From positions 620,001 to 684,000 of the forward strand of contig MQVO02000001.1 in assembly GCA_001986395.2 (NCBI GenBank): a stretch of 64,000 nucleotides of DNA, written 5' to 3'. The notes below the pieces were generated by a model that saw only the letters and a list, made by a program, of their open reading frames with translations, was not told where the DNA came from and ran no database searches. Every line of letters starts with the position of its first letter. Position 1 is the stretch's first letter. This DNA is from Irpex lacteus (taxonomy: Eukaryota > Basidiomycota > Agaricomycetes > Polyporales > Irpicaceae). Positions 34,551 through 45,800 of the stretch are shown here, in pieces. Both the position numbers and the translations under genes were made by a program.

Positions 34551-36256
34551 TCACAAACCAACAACCTCGACCATATCCCCATCCTCCAAATCCGCCACGC
34601 CAATCTCATCCTCCGGACTAAGCCTATCCCCATCCACCATCAACGCCGGCCCCGCCCCTCCCCCTCCTCCTCCTCCAGCACTCTTACCCTTCTTCCCTTT
34701 GGGCGTCGTTGAGTACTTATCTGCGATATTATGGTGCTTGAGGAACGCCTGGAGTATAGCGCCACATTTAGTCGTTTGGCGCACTGTGAGGTTGAGTGGT
34801 TTGAGCGTTGCTGTGCGGAGGGTGATTTTCAATCTGTCGGTGTCGTCCTTGGAGTCTTTAGAGTCGTCCTCTGCGGCGGACTCGGCACCGGAGGCGGCGG
34901 CGGACTCTGACTCTGAGGGGGCGTGAGATGCGGCGCGGGGATGGTGCGCGTGGGTGGTGCTGTGAAGAGCGTCGTTTGGACCGGGAGAGCGATGACGGTG
35001 CTTTTGGAGGTATTCGAAGGTTTGTTGGTCGCATGCATCTAGGCAAAGAGCGAAAGATTAAATCAGGAAGGATTGGGAGATTCGAGTGGTATGCACATAC
35101 CGAGCTCGGCTTGTGCCCATACGCCGATTCCGTGAGGTGATGCAGATGAGAAGACGCGTTTGCCTTCGAATGTGATTATGACGTTGTCTGTTAGGACACC
35201 TGCGAGGTCTGCTACTTCGCCAAAAAGCACATCGAAGGAATCATGCTGAGCAAGAAGTCAGTAGCATATCCGCAATATTATAAAGTATATCAGCTTACCC
35301 TCTTCATCTGGAACGCCCACACACCATCCTTCCCATCAGGGTTCTCAGGATGTTTCTTCCAACGCACTTTGAGCGTGACAGTAGGCGGACCTCCCCCACT
35401 CTCCGGGCTAGGACTGCGGCTATGCGCCAGGTGTTGAGATGCCTGCCGCTTAGCCTCCATCGCAATCCTAGCCAGCTCAGGATTCAGCTCGACGGTAGCA
35501 GTAAACGTAGTGTCCTCTTCCACGAAGGTAGGCGAGGGGGCGCGTGCGTTACCGCCCAGCATACGGCTGCGGGATCTGTAAGTGGAAAAGTGGAAAGTAG
35601 GCGAGGGCGCACGTACCGGACGGTTTCGCGGGCATATTCGAGGGTGTGTGTTGGGAGGGCGGGCGGTGGTGTGAGGGAACGCGATCGACTGCGTTTTCGG
35701 CTGGACTTGTCGATTCCACGTCTCGTGGTCAGTGTAGAAGAGCTCGCGACGATTTCTACGATATCGTCGTCGGAATCTTCATCTGAAGATATACTAATAT
35801 AGCATATAGTCATCAAAAAAGAGAAAAACGGAGGCAAAAGGGGCATACACTCACAGTGCTGCCTTGGGATTCTTTGTCCACGACGGCAGAACGTCGTTCT
35901 CGACCTTCTTGTGCTTTCGACGCCGCGGAGTCAAAGACGCGTCATTATCTTTCTCTTCTTCATCGGGAGCTGGCCCCTTTACCCTCTTTGATTCTTGTTC
36001 TAAACACACGTAGTTAATATTGGATGCAATACCAACAAAGCAGCATATACACACCTTCGGCGAGCTTGTCCAGCTTCTTCCACGACTGCAACGTCCTATT
36101 CCGATTCTTGAAGAACCTCGCATCTTCGTCCTCCTCGATGTTGATGGCGACAGGTTCGAGCGGGGACGTCGGGGGCGGGGCTCCGGGCGACGAGGGCGGG
36201 GCGGCGGATGGGACCCGGGGACGTGGTTTCGGTCTCGGACGAGGGCGCGTCGACAT
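34551..36256 (-). CDS. Rad60/NIP45/Esc2-like protein with SUMO-like domains
   Basis: Six exons: 36256-36055, 35999-35855, 35793-35617, 35575-35299, 35245-35101 and 35038-34551, 477 residues, all phases consistent. The N-terminal half is charged and low complexity with a Pro/Arg opening, an acidic ISSDEDSDDDIVEIV stretch (a SIM-like hydrophobic core next to acids) and SR-like repeats. Residues about 245-315 form a first ubiquitin-fold candidate (PTVTLKVRWKKHPE). Residues about 384-477 form the conserved C-terminal SUMO-like domain (ITLRTATLKPLNLTVRQTTK to DLEDGDMVEVVGL), interrupted by a Gly-rich loop. Relatives in yeasts act in the nucleus with the Smc5/6 complex and SUMO enzymes in genome stability. 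A 148-bp promoter is shared with the GCFC gene. Confidence 0.75.
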
Positions 36257-36314
36257 CGCGGTTCGCAATTAAGCGCGATGCGTGGGAAAATTCCGCGCTC
36301 GCGTCACGTCTTTC

Positions 36315-36334
36315 TCACGTGATAGCTGCACGTG
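36315..36334. promoter_or_regulatory. paired CACGTG motifs in a divergent promoter
   Basis: Two CACGTG palindromes at 36316-36321 (in TCACGTGA) and 36329-36334 (in GCACGTGAG) are 13 bases apart. They lie in the 148 bp between the divergent Rad60-like and GCFC genes. CACGTG is the core bound by Cbf1/USF-type bHLH factors. Use in vivo is inferred. Confidence 0.5.
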
Positions 36335-36404
36335 AGCTCTTTCCTCATTCGGCCGTCGACTTCGTCACTGTTGTCTGCGACAAACAACGCAAGTACTCAT
36401 CGCC

Positions 36405-39381
36405 ATGGCCGACGATGCACCAGTGACATTCAAGAGAAAGGGCGCGAGGCCGTCGCAGCGCTCGCGTACGACGGAGGCAGGGACGACGACCGAGGTTGGG
36501 AACGAGGACACAGCAGGTACTGGTGAAGACTCTCCCAGTGTTCTTGCTGCAAAGCTCAAAAATAAGCTCAAGACTCGCAGTAAACCGAAGTCGAAACTCA
36601 GCTTTGGAGGCGCAGATGATGATGTGAGTATCGTTATGTATCTGTGGGGGAAGTTGCTGATAGTAGGCAGGAAGGGGATGGAGAGGTCTTTCAGGTTAAG
36701 AAGTCTAATTTAAGTCGGAAATTGGCTTTGGGAAAGTCATCGCTAGCGAGGTAAGCCTTTATCACCTATGTTATACAACACTTAAACTAATAGAACCGTA
36801 GTAATGTTCCCCTCGCATCATACGACCCATCATCATCTCCCCGGACAGAAGGCAGGCCAACTTACAGCGCCGCATACCTCTCCGAACTCAAAGCAGCCAC
36901 TCCAAGCTCTCGTCCAAGGGTAACAGAAGATGAATCCATGTCCTATGACGGAGATATCTCCCTCAACGTTGACTCCCCTGCTGCGGTATCGCGTATGCAA
37001 GAGGTTGTCGATCTAACAGGTGTGTACAGCCCATCTCCTGTACACCTTCAAATGCTCATTGCTCGTAGGTGACGTGGACATGGAAACGGCCATCCCTTCC
37101 AGCTCTGCCATAAATGCAGCTAAGGAGAAACGCGACCGCCTTCGCAAGGTCGGAAAGCCGGAAGAAGACTTTATCTCGCTTTCGCTCACCAAACGGGAAG
37201 ACTACTCTCAAGGACCGCATCCTGAGAGTCGGCTAGTGCGGGAAGACGATGAAATGGGAGAGGGTGATGACGGTCAGCTTCTTTTCGCTATAGCGTCAAT
37301 TGTGAACTGGGGTACTAATGGGTTGCTTAGAATATGCGGAGTATACTAGTGCTCAAGAGCGGATAGCCTTGGGCAAGAAGTCGAGAAAGGTTGAAGCTCA
37401 GAAACGGAGAGAGGCGATGAGCGAGATGATCGTTGATGCGTAAGTGCACACGGCTCTCTGTTTATGCGTGGTTGAATCACGACTAAATTACCTCTACTAT
37501 CACCAGCGAAGAGCAAGATGAGGAGACCATGGAATGGGAGCAAGAGCAATTGCGTAGAGGAGGTTTACGTACCGACGAACCTGTCGCAAAAGCTGAGAAG
37601 AAAACGTACAAGCCTGCACCCAGTGAGTTCCCATTCAGTATCTCTAGGTTCTAATCAACTTATGTATCCTCAGTACCCGCTATGACACCCATACCTACGT
37701 TGGCACCTGCCATTGCACGGTTGACAGCAGCATTGACAGCACTGACGACGTCTCACGCTCAGAATACCGCGTCGATGCATTCGTTGGCGGATGAAAGAGC
37801 CCAACTCGAGATCCGAGAGAAGGAGATGCGCGAGATGATTGTCAAGGCTGAGGACAAACGGAGCTGGTTCGCCGCGTTTAGAGAGTGGATCGAGAGTGTC
37901 GCTACGTTCTTGGATGAAAAGGTTCGTCTTAACACCACACTGTACACTTGTGAACCGTCGAAATGCTAAACCGTTCCATGCAGTATCCACAACTAGAAAA
38001 ACTGGAGGACGAGCATATCTCTCTACTCCAAGAACGCTCAGAGATGATCAGCAAACGCCGGACAGTAGACGACGAAGACGACCTGTCTCTCATATTCGGT
38101 GACTTACCGTCCCAACAACAGCCAGAGCAGACAGACGACCTAGGCCGAGTCATACCCTCCCCGAACTCCCCCGCCGCACGACGCGACCGCCAGACATCAC
38201 GCGCCCACCGCCGTCTTCTCCGTCGCGCAAAACACCAGTCCCACCAACACCCCCAAGATCCCTCGGAAGAAGGCTTCTCCACAGACTCCTCCCTCCCGCC
38301 TTCCGATGCCGCCGACTTCGCCGCCGCAATGGAGAAGTTACTGGAGAAGAGGCGTGAGGTGCTTAGTGATGTGAGAGCGAAGGATTTCAAGGATCCGAGT
38401 GTGGGGTTGAGCAAGTGGTTTGGGGAGTGGAGGGATAGGTTTGGAGATAGTTATACTGGTGCGTGGGGTGGGCTGGGGATGGTTGGTGCGTGGGAGTTTT
38501 GGACGAGGTTGGAGGTTGTTGGGTGGGACCCTCTCGAGGTCAGTCTTCCACTCATCACCGTACGTTGAGCGAGGTTGCTGACAATGCTCAATGGTGGAAT
38601 AGGACACACGCAGCCTAGACACCTTCTCATGGTACAAAGCCCTCTACGAGTACTCCCGGCCTCACCGTCCCGACGAAGAAGACGAAGACGAGGACGAACC
38701 AGAGCTAGGACCCGACGGCGACCTGGTCTCGGCGATGATATCCACCGCTATCATCCCTCGGTTCTGCAAGATCGTCGAGTCGGGAGGAGCGTTCGATCCG
38801 TACTCGGCGAGGGACGTTCGGAAGGCTATTGATTTTGTGGAGCAGGTTGAGGCAAGTGTTGAGCGGGAGGATCTAAAGTTCCAGGTATGCACGTTTTTAA
38901 TTGTCTTTCAAGTTGAAGACTAGGCGTACAGCTAACAACTCGACTCCTCTCATTCCAGATGCTCCTAAAATCCATGTTCCTAGTCTTCCAACGGACAACC
39001 ACCTCCGTCGAATCAACCCTCACACCCTACCTAGCCCTAAACAACCCGCGCTTCAACCCCGAAGCCATCCCCGCCCGCCGACGGTACCTCAATCGCCTCT
39101 CCAAGCTCCTCACCAACATGGTCCGTTGGCGAAAGTTCTCGGGCGAGAGGTTCGGGATTGGGATGCTGATTACTAATCTGTCGACGAATTGTCTTTTGCC
39201 GGTGGCGGAGAGTGGGTGGGAGGTTGGTGGGGAGGAGGTTGCTAGGAAGGTGAGTTGTGTTGTATCATTTTCGATGGTGGGTGTTTTGGGTGTGGTTCAC
39301 TGACGGAGGTTGGCTTAGGTGCTTGCGACTCTACCGAAAGAACTGCTCTCTGGTCCTGTACAAGCTCGTCTGAGCTCATAA
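36405..39381 (+). CDS. GCFC-domain protein (PAXBP1/GCF-like)
   Basis: Eleven exons: 36405-36623, 36671-36750, 36802-37019, 37069-37272, 37331-37439, 37507-37622, 37674-37921, 37984-38538, 38603-38884, 38959-39249 and 39319-39381, 794 residues; phases agree throughout. The N-terminal part is disordered (basic, Ser/Thr-rich, KLKNKLKTRSKPKSK). The middle is charged coiled coil (EEQDEETMEWEQEQLRRGG, then RAQLEIREKEMREMIVKAED). The C-terminal GCFC domain has DFAAAMEKLLEKRREVLSDV, LSKWFGEWRDRFGDSYTGAW, FWTRLEVVGWDPLE and SAMISTAIIPRFCKIVESG. Relatives (PAXBP1/GCFC1, fission yeast Ilp1) associate with late spliceosome components in the nucleus. The last exon adds only 20 residues. Confidence 0.8.
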
Positions 39382-39857
39382 GCTCATACATATCTAACGC
39401 TTTCTTGCAAGTGAGATTCTCGTGCGCAGTGCCCTTTCGCCTCTACATCCCACCCGAGTGCGCTAGGACAGGCCTTGTTTGCCGTCTTTTCAGGAGCGGG
39501 AGACGCAGCATCCTTCTTTGCTATACCAAACGTCCCCGCTCTAAGCCTTACTCTCGGAGATTAATACGAAGCTCTTTGACCCGCCTGGTGACCGTGCAGG
39601 TTCCTTCACACTGGGCGTGGCTCGTTCCGCTGTCGAACATACCTTACAAAGATCTCTTAGGATATCTCGCTTTTATTGTTGGTTACATTCCATCCGTTCG
39701 TGCTTGTCAATATCATCACAATCTATTTGGAGAACTCGAGAACACGTATACTATTAGCTACAGCAGTCACAACAAAATTATATCGCGTGGTACAGATACA
39801 GAAACGGCAAAGACCCAGTCATACGTCAACACAATACAAATCTACACGACACAACCT
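39382..39857. other. convergent intergenic region
   Basis: Lies between the stop of the GCFC gene and the stop of midasin. A 302-codon + strand frame at 39255-40163 runs through it but overlaps both real genes antisense and shows no domain. Nothing else is seen. Confidence 0.45.
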
Positions 39858-42800
39858 CTACTCCTCAGACACACGCTCGAAGAACTGCTTCAACGTCCCA
39901 GCCAGCACCTCCGGAAGAGCCTCGACATCCCTCACGACCACGTAATACTCGAATGGGAACGAATCCAGGTAACGAGACACCGTCAGCTCCATGCGCCCGT
40001 TGACGTCCTTGTAGGCCACTTGGTTCATCGACAAGATCGAATTTTGATTTGGGGCGGAAGCCGAGCCAGAGGCAGGAGTGGTGGTGGCTGCAGCAGCGTT
40101 ATTGTGAAGAGAGTCGAGTATGATGAAAACGACCATGACACGTTGCTCCTGCGCTCTTCTTAGTATCGTACGGAGCTTCTCGTGGTCCTGGCATATACCG
40201 TCGGAGATGATGATCTCGAGCTGCCACAGGTCAGCTGCAGTTGCAGATGCGCGTCGCTCTCGTGCTTGCTCCAGGATACCCAAGCTTGCCTCCAAAAGAG
40301 ACAGCACCTGCGTGGCCTTCTGATCGAACCTGAAGGCATCGACGATCTTTGCACCAGACTGGTCTGTGAAGGGTTCTCCACCTCCAGCTAAGCTCTCGAA
40401 TCCGTTGTGGAGGACATCGACTGTTTGACCGAACTTCGCCACTGCGACCTCGCCAACCTCCAATCGACTGAGAGCCTTGCAAACGATCGCTAGAGTCTGG
40501 AACGCGAGATGCACGGATTTCCCTTCCGCCATGGACTTCGAGTCATCGAGAGCGACTAGCACTTGGTATTCACGCTTGCTGGGGCGGGTACGGCGGAGCC
40601 AGATCTTATCCTTCGTGTACTCGCTCGCGACATAGGGTATGATCTTCTTCATGTTCAGTCGCTTTCCAGTTCGGTAGTCGCCTTTTAGGCGGGTGGCTTG
40701 CGTTGGCTCGAGGATGAGGCGGAGTTGCTCGCAGAGACTGTGGGATAGGGAGGAAGTGAGAGTATCGTAGAGGCGCCAGATGTGCATCGCGTCTTGTGAA
40801 GGTGAACCGAGTGAATGCCACTGACGAACAGCGAGCTCAACCGAAGCACTCAGGTCCTGATCATCCTTCGCAGGCCGAGCCTCCGAAGTCGGGACAAGCG
40901 TTTGCTCCGTGGCAGAGGTGATTGGCTGACGAGAACGAATGTCCGCGGGGGTGAGAATGCTCTCGGATTCTGCAAGTCGTTCGCTTGGCTGATTTTCGGC
41001 CTTCAGGGAGGATAGTGCATCTTCGGCAGATATCGGTTCGTCGAGCTGCATATCATCGTAATTCGGGAGACTTGGCTGCTCTTCGTCTTCATCCACGATG
41101 TTGAGGTCACGTAACTTGGCGACCTCGTCCTGCCGCGCAGGTCCGAGAGCTTGCATATCCGTCTGCGTATCATCCTCTTTGACGTACTCCAGTTGTTGAG
41201 CAGTACTGTCGTTTGTCCCGGGCATAGGTGCTGGTAAGTCGGTGTCGTCTACGTTGTCCAAGATTTCAGATATGCGCTGAGACACCTCCTTGAGAGCATC
41301 ACCGAGACTACGAAGGGGGTTGGGCATTTCGCTCTGTGCCTGAGCTTGCGAAGTGGACTGTGCACCTAGTCTCCGAGTACCCATCGCATCGCCTGAAGAG
41401 GACTGTTCGTGAGCTGCAGTATCGGCAGATGCCTCCATAGGTTGAGGGATATCAGCGTCCGCCGTCCTGTATAGAAATTAGCAAACTAGCGGGCGCATTA
41501 CAGAATATTTTCACTTACTCAGGGGATTCGAGTTCTTGCTTTTCGTCATCATCTCCCGCCAGTCCTTTCTGACCAGCCGAGCCGCCTCCCCCTTCTTGAG
41601 GCTCTGAAGCAGCTGATCCTGCCGCTTGTTCTGACTGCGTCTTCTCCCCAGTCCCTGCTCCATCCCCAGCATGCGTATCCGCTTCACCTACAGCAGTATC
41701 CATCTCATCATCCACCTGGCCCCCATCCTCGTTTGTAGCCTGTGCTTCGCCTCCCTCATCTATATCCGACATGTCGCTATCTCCTTCTTCCGCACCCCCT
41801 CCTTGTTCCTCATCAGCCTGCAATCCATCCTCTTCCATCCCCTCATCCTCTGCATCCCCCAGACCATCTTCGCGACTATCTTTCGACTCCTCCATCTGCA
41901 AGTCCTCTGGTAGGTCCAGAGTATTAGCCTCTTGCATGTGCTCATCCATCGGGGCCCCATCCTGACCATTCGGCTCTTCCTGTCCTGCTTCATCAGGCAG
42001 ATCCTCCTCCATACCCTCTTCCACCTGCTCGCTCGACTCCTCTTGTGCTTCTTTCTTTTCTTTTTCATCCGACTTCGTCTTTTGTGGCTCGTCTTCCTTT
42101 GCTACAACGTCCGACTCCCCTGTCTGCTCCGTCGAATGGTCCTTGTCAGTCTTACCAGACTGCTTCTCGGTGTCAGGGCCTTGCTCGTCGCCCCAAAGCT
42201 TCTCGTCAATCGCATTCTCGTCTGAGGCGTCGAGTTGTTCCTGCCTTTCGTCTGGGTCTGCTTCGCTCCCTTCCTCATCGTCTTCTTCGCCCTCCTCATC
42301 ACCGTCTTCAGGTACATCCTGCAGATCGCCTCCAAAGTCCTCACTCATCTCAATCGCATTCCCTTCTTCTGCTCTTTCCGCTTTCTCATCCTGCTCACCC
42401 TCATCTCCCTGTAACCCTTCCACCTGGCTCTCATCCTGGATGTCTTTGCTGACATTTTCCTGACCTGTGCCTTCGCCCATTCCGGACCCATCCACCATCT
42501 CTTGCGCATCTCCTCCAGCGTCTCCACTCGTCTCTTCAGAGTCCTTCGGTTGACAGAATCCGTCCTTCGCCACTCGAAGTGTTATCGAGCAAATGACATG
42601 GTTCAGCTTGAACAGTGCTCTCGTCCAGTTCGCTTGGTTCTCAACATGCGATTTGACTAGCCACTCATACTGTTCAAGGAACGGCAGAACTCTGGCCAAG
42701 CAATTCCCGATTTCGTCTGCAGACGCCCTAGCAAGGTCAGTCGCGAAGCGATGAAGACCACTTGAGACAGAATCGAGCCCTAGCCTTGCCGATACCTGAC

Positions 42801-45800
42801 ACACGAAGTTGCTGTCGTCTCGGAGGTAATTGTCGCGCTCGGCTTCGCTGTCTGCGTCGGTCTCCTTCGGTGGACAGATGGCGAGGATGTTCTGAACTGC
42901 AAGAAGGAGCGTGTCAATCACGTAGTCATCCGAAGGTGCAGGTGGCTTAGCATCGGATGGCGGGGTTATAGCTGGACTCGACTTGGCGGCAATCCAGGAG
43001 GAGATGGGCTCGATGAATAGATGCAAGTGAGGGAAGTCCGAGAGCCACGACTTCAGAACTTCAGATGCGTTCCTAACAAGTCTCAGCGCATCGTGAACTA
43101 TGACTTCCTCATCTGTAATTTCGCTGAGCTATTATTCTTGAAAGAGTTCAATGAGAGCGAACACACCTTTGAGCAGCAGAAAGTGGTCTGAAAGATGTAT
43201 GTTATACCATACAGCGTCGAGCGAGGCCGTGAAGGGTCGCAACTGTTGAATCATTTCATCCAGATGCGCAAGCACGGACGAAGGCAGGTCGAATGTGTCA
43301 ACGCGAGCGCGAATGCTTTGGAGCGTTTTCGCAAGCTCTTGCAGCGCGTCCATAAGCCGTGCTGTCGCTTCTTTCGCAAAAAGCACCAAGTCCTCCACGC
43401 ATGCACCCGACGCAACGATAGTAGGTGTTTCCTTGACCATCTGTAAGCGCTTGATCATTCGCCTCACAGTGCCGAATCTCGTAGAAACGTCGGCCAGACT
43501 ACAACGCTGTTAGTACTACTACCAGAGACTATATAGTGAAGTGATGTTCACCTCGTTCTGTTTCGAGTCGCAAGTGAAAGCACAGATTCTGCGTGAAGCG
43601 TAGCTCTCTGAAGATCACGAGTTGCTATGTCAGGGTGGTGGTCCGCGAGCGATGCTCTCAAAGCAGGCATCTCGCTAAACAGACGATAGAAGTAGTCGTC
43701 TGCTCTGGAGACAGCCTGCAGTTCCTGGTCGAATGTCTTGAGAACAGGTTGATCTCGGACCCATGACTTGCTAATATGCTGCTGCAGAATGTCAGCCTTC
43801 ACAGCTGCTGGAACGCCGGCTCTCTTGAACTCTTTCGAGAAATCGCTCCATGCTTTGCGTTTTCGTGTCAGGAGGTTCTTCTGCAACTTCTGTCTTCTAG
43901 CGGAATCAAGACTGCTGGGAATTACCTCTGCAGACAGCGCTTGAGAGGTGGTCAGAACGTCATGCGCGAGGCTCTCAGCACTTTCAGAACTGCGAGCCGA
44001 AAGAGACTCCAATATTCGTTGCTGAATGAGAGCAACAAAGTTTTGGTAGGTTCTCTGGAGGTTCACCAAGTGGGCCTTGCTCCCGTTCGAAATCGTAGGG
44101 AACGTGACCGTGCTTGAAGAGGCAGACGACGACAGAGTGGCAGATGTAGACTGCGGGTGTGGCGACGGTGTTGACGATGACCAGGTCAGTAGTGGGGAGA
44201 CAGGCTGTCTGAGTACGTCGCGGAATCGGCGGATGATCCTGTACAGATGTCGATGAGTTTTCTGTGCGCTCTGTTTGAGAGCATGGATGTTGACGTCCTT
44301 CCAACTGGCTAACTTGATGAATCCGTGGATCTCCTTCTCAAGAGTCGAACGTTGGCTGCCTAGCGACTCGGAGACCTTGCCTTCGAACTGAGAATAGTAC
44401 AACCGAGTAGCGTGGAGTATGCGGTGAACGCGGCGAAGACCAACAGATTTAGCTTCCGATTCGTGACTGGCTAGATAATCGGCGTATATTTCCATGGACC
44501 GGAGGAGAGAAAGTCGTGCGCTGAATTGCCCCAGAGTGCTCGAGTTCATGAATTCGTCCAACAACGGCACGAGATCTTCGAAGAAACGCGTCAAATCAGT
44601 ACCGGATTGTGCGTCATCAACATCCGCTTCTGCTATGTTCATGACTCCTCGGATAGTCGCATCATACATCCGGAACCACCACTCCGATGTACCAGACGCG
44701 AAATCGTCAGCCTGCCGGTTCAGAAGACCCTGCCACGCCGACAACTCCAACCGCCTCCAGTTTACAATGAGCGCGATGAGTGTCTGCTGCTCCCCTCTCA
44801 AGCTGTTTTCGCGGTTGGCGTACATTTCCCAGTCTTCGATATTGGTCAACAGTTGCTCGAGTGCAGAGAGAATCTTTGCTATAGGGCTGCGGAAACTGAG
44901 TTTCAGGACGGCTTCGCATCGGTTCTTAAGGTGTTGTAGGACCATTTGATCGGGCCACTGCTGGAGAAGTAGGTTAACACGACGGATCATCGAGTCGATG
45001 ATATCGATAGCCTTCCGGATCTCAGGGACATTCTCGTCGAAGTAGAAGTCGTATGATCGGGCTTGGGAGGATGGTACAAAGAGAAGCGACTCTAACTCAT
45101 CGCTGACACCCTTCATCTGGAAAGGGAGACTGTAGGCGTCTAGTCTTTCCGGTAGCTGTGTGTAATGGGACTGCACCGCGATCCGCGTCAGGCTCCGCCG
45201 CTGTTCTTCGAACCTTGAAGCGACCGATTCTAGAGAGGGTTTGCATATTCCGAAAAGCTCCTCGTGGATCCTCATGAGGGTCTTGATGGACATTGGTGAC
45301 ACAAGATTGGCGGGTTTGGAATTCGAAGAATGGACGTCAGATTCGCCGTCATCGAGTATGTCGCCGAATTCTGGGAAGACGGTCAAAAAATCTTGTTCCT
45401 CGAAGTCAGCGTCCGTGGGTTGATCCTCTTGCTTTCGATACAGTGACTGTGCCTCGCGTTCCTTATCCGATTCTCTCGCTCGGTCAATCGACCAGAGCCC
45501 GTAGGCCTGCTCGTAAAGGACTCCTAAGCTGGCCATATACCGTCGAATATCACCACTGAGCGTGACTTGACACGATATCGCGGACAGTCTCAAGAGTATC
45601 GTCGAGAAGGTAGCGGTGGCGTCTCCATCTTCAGATAGACTATGGATTGCTTCCGCGGCAGCAACTGAAGGAGAAGTGACCATAGCTGTAACGGCGGAGG
45701 TTGGAACTAGCGATGAGTGGCCCTCCGTTGAAGAGCTAAACGTAGTAGTGACCAAACGTAACCCGAGTTTCAAAGCGTATAGTGCAGTCTGTAGCAGTGC

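Noticed and set aside
39255..40163. 302-codon + strand frame
   Set aside because: It overlaps the last exons of the GCFC gene in another frame and the last exon of midasin antisense; both of those are firm.
41519..43112. Very acidic frame as a separate gene
   Set aside because: It is the Asp/Glu-rich region of midasin, joined in phase to exons on both sides.
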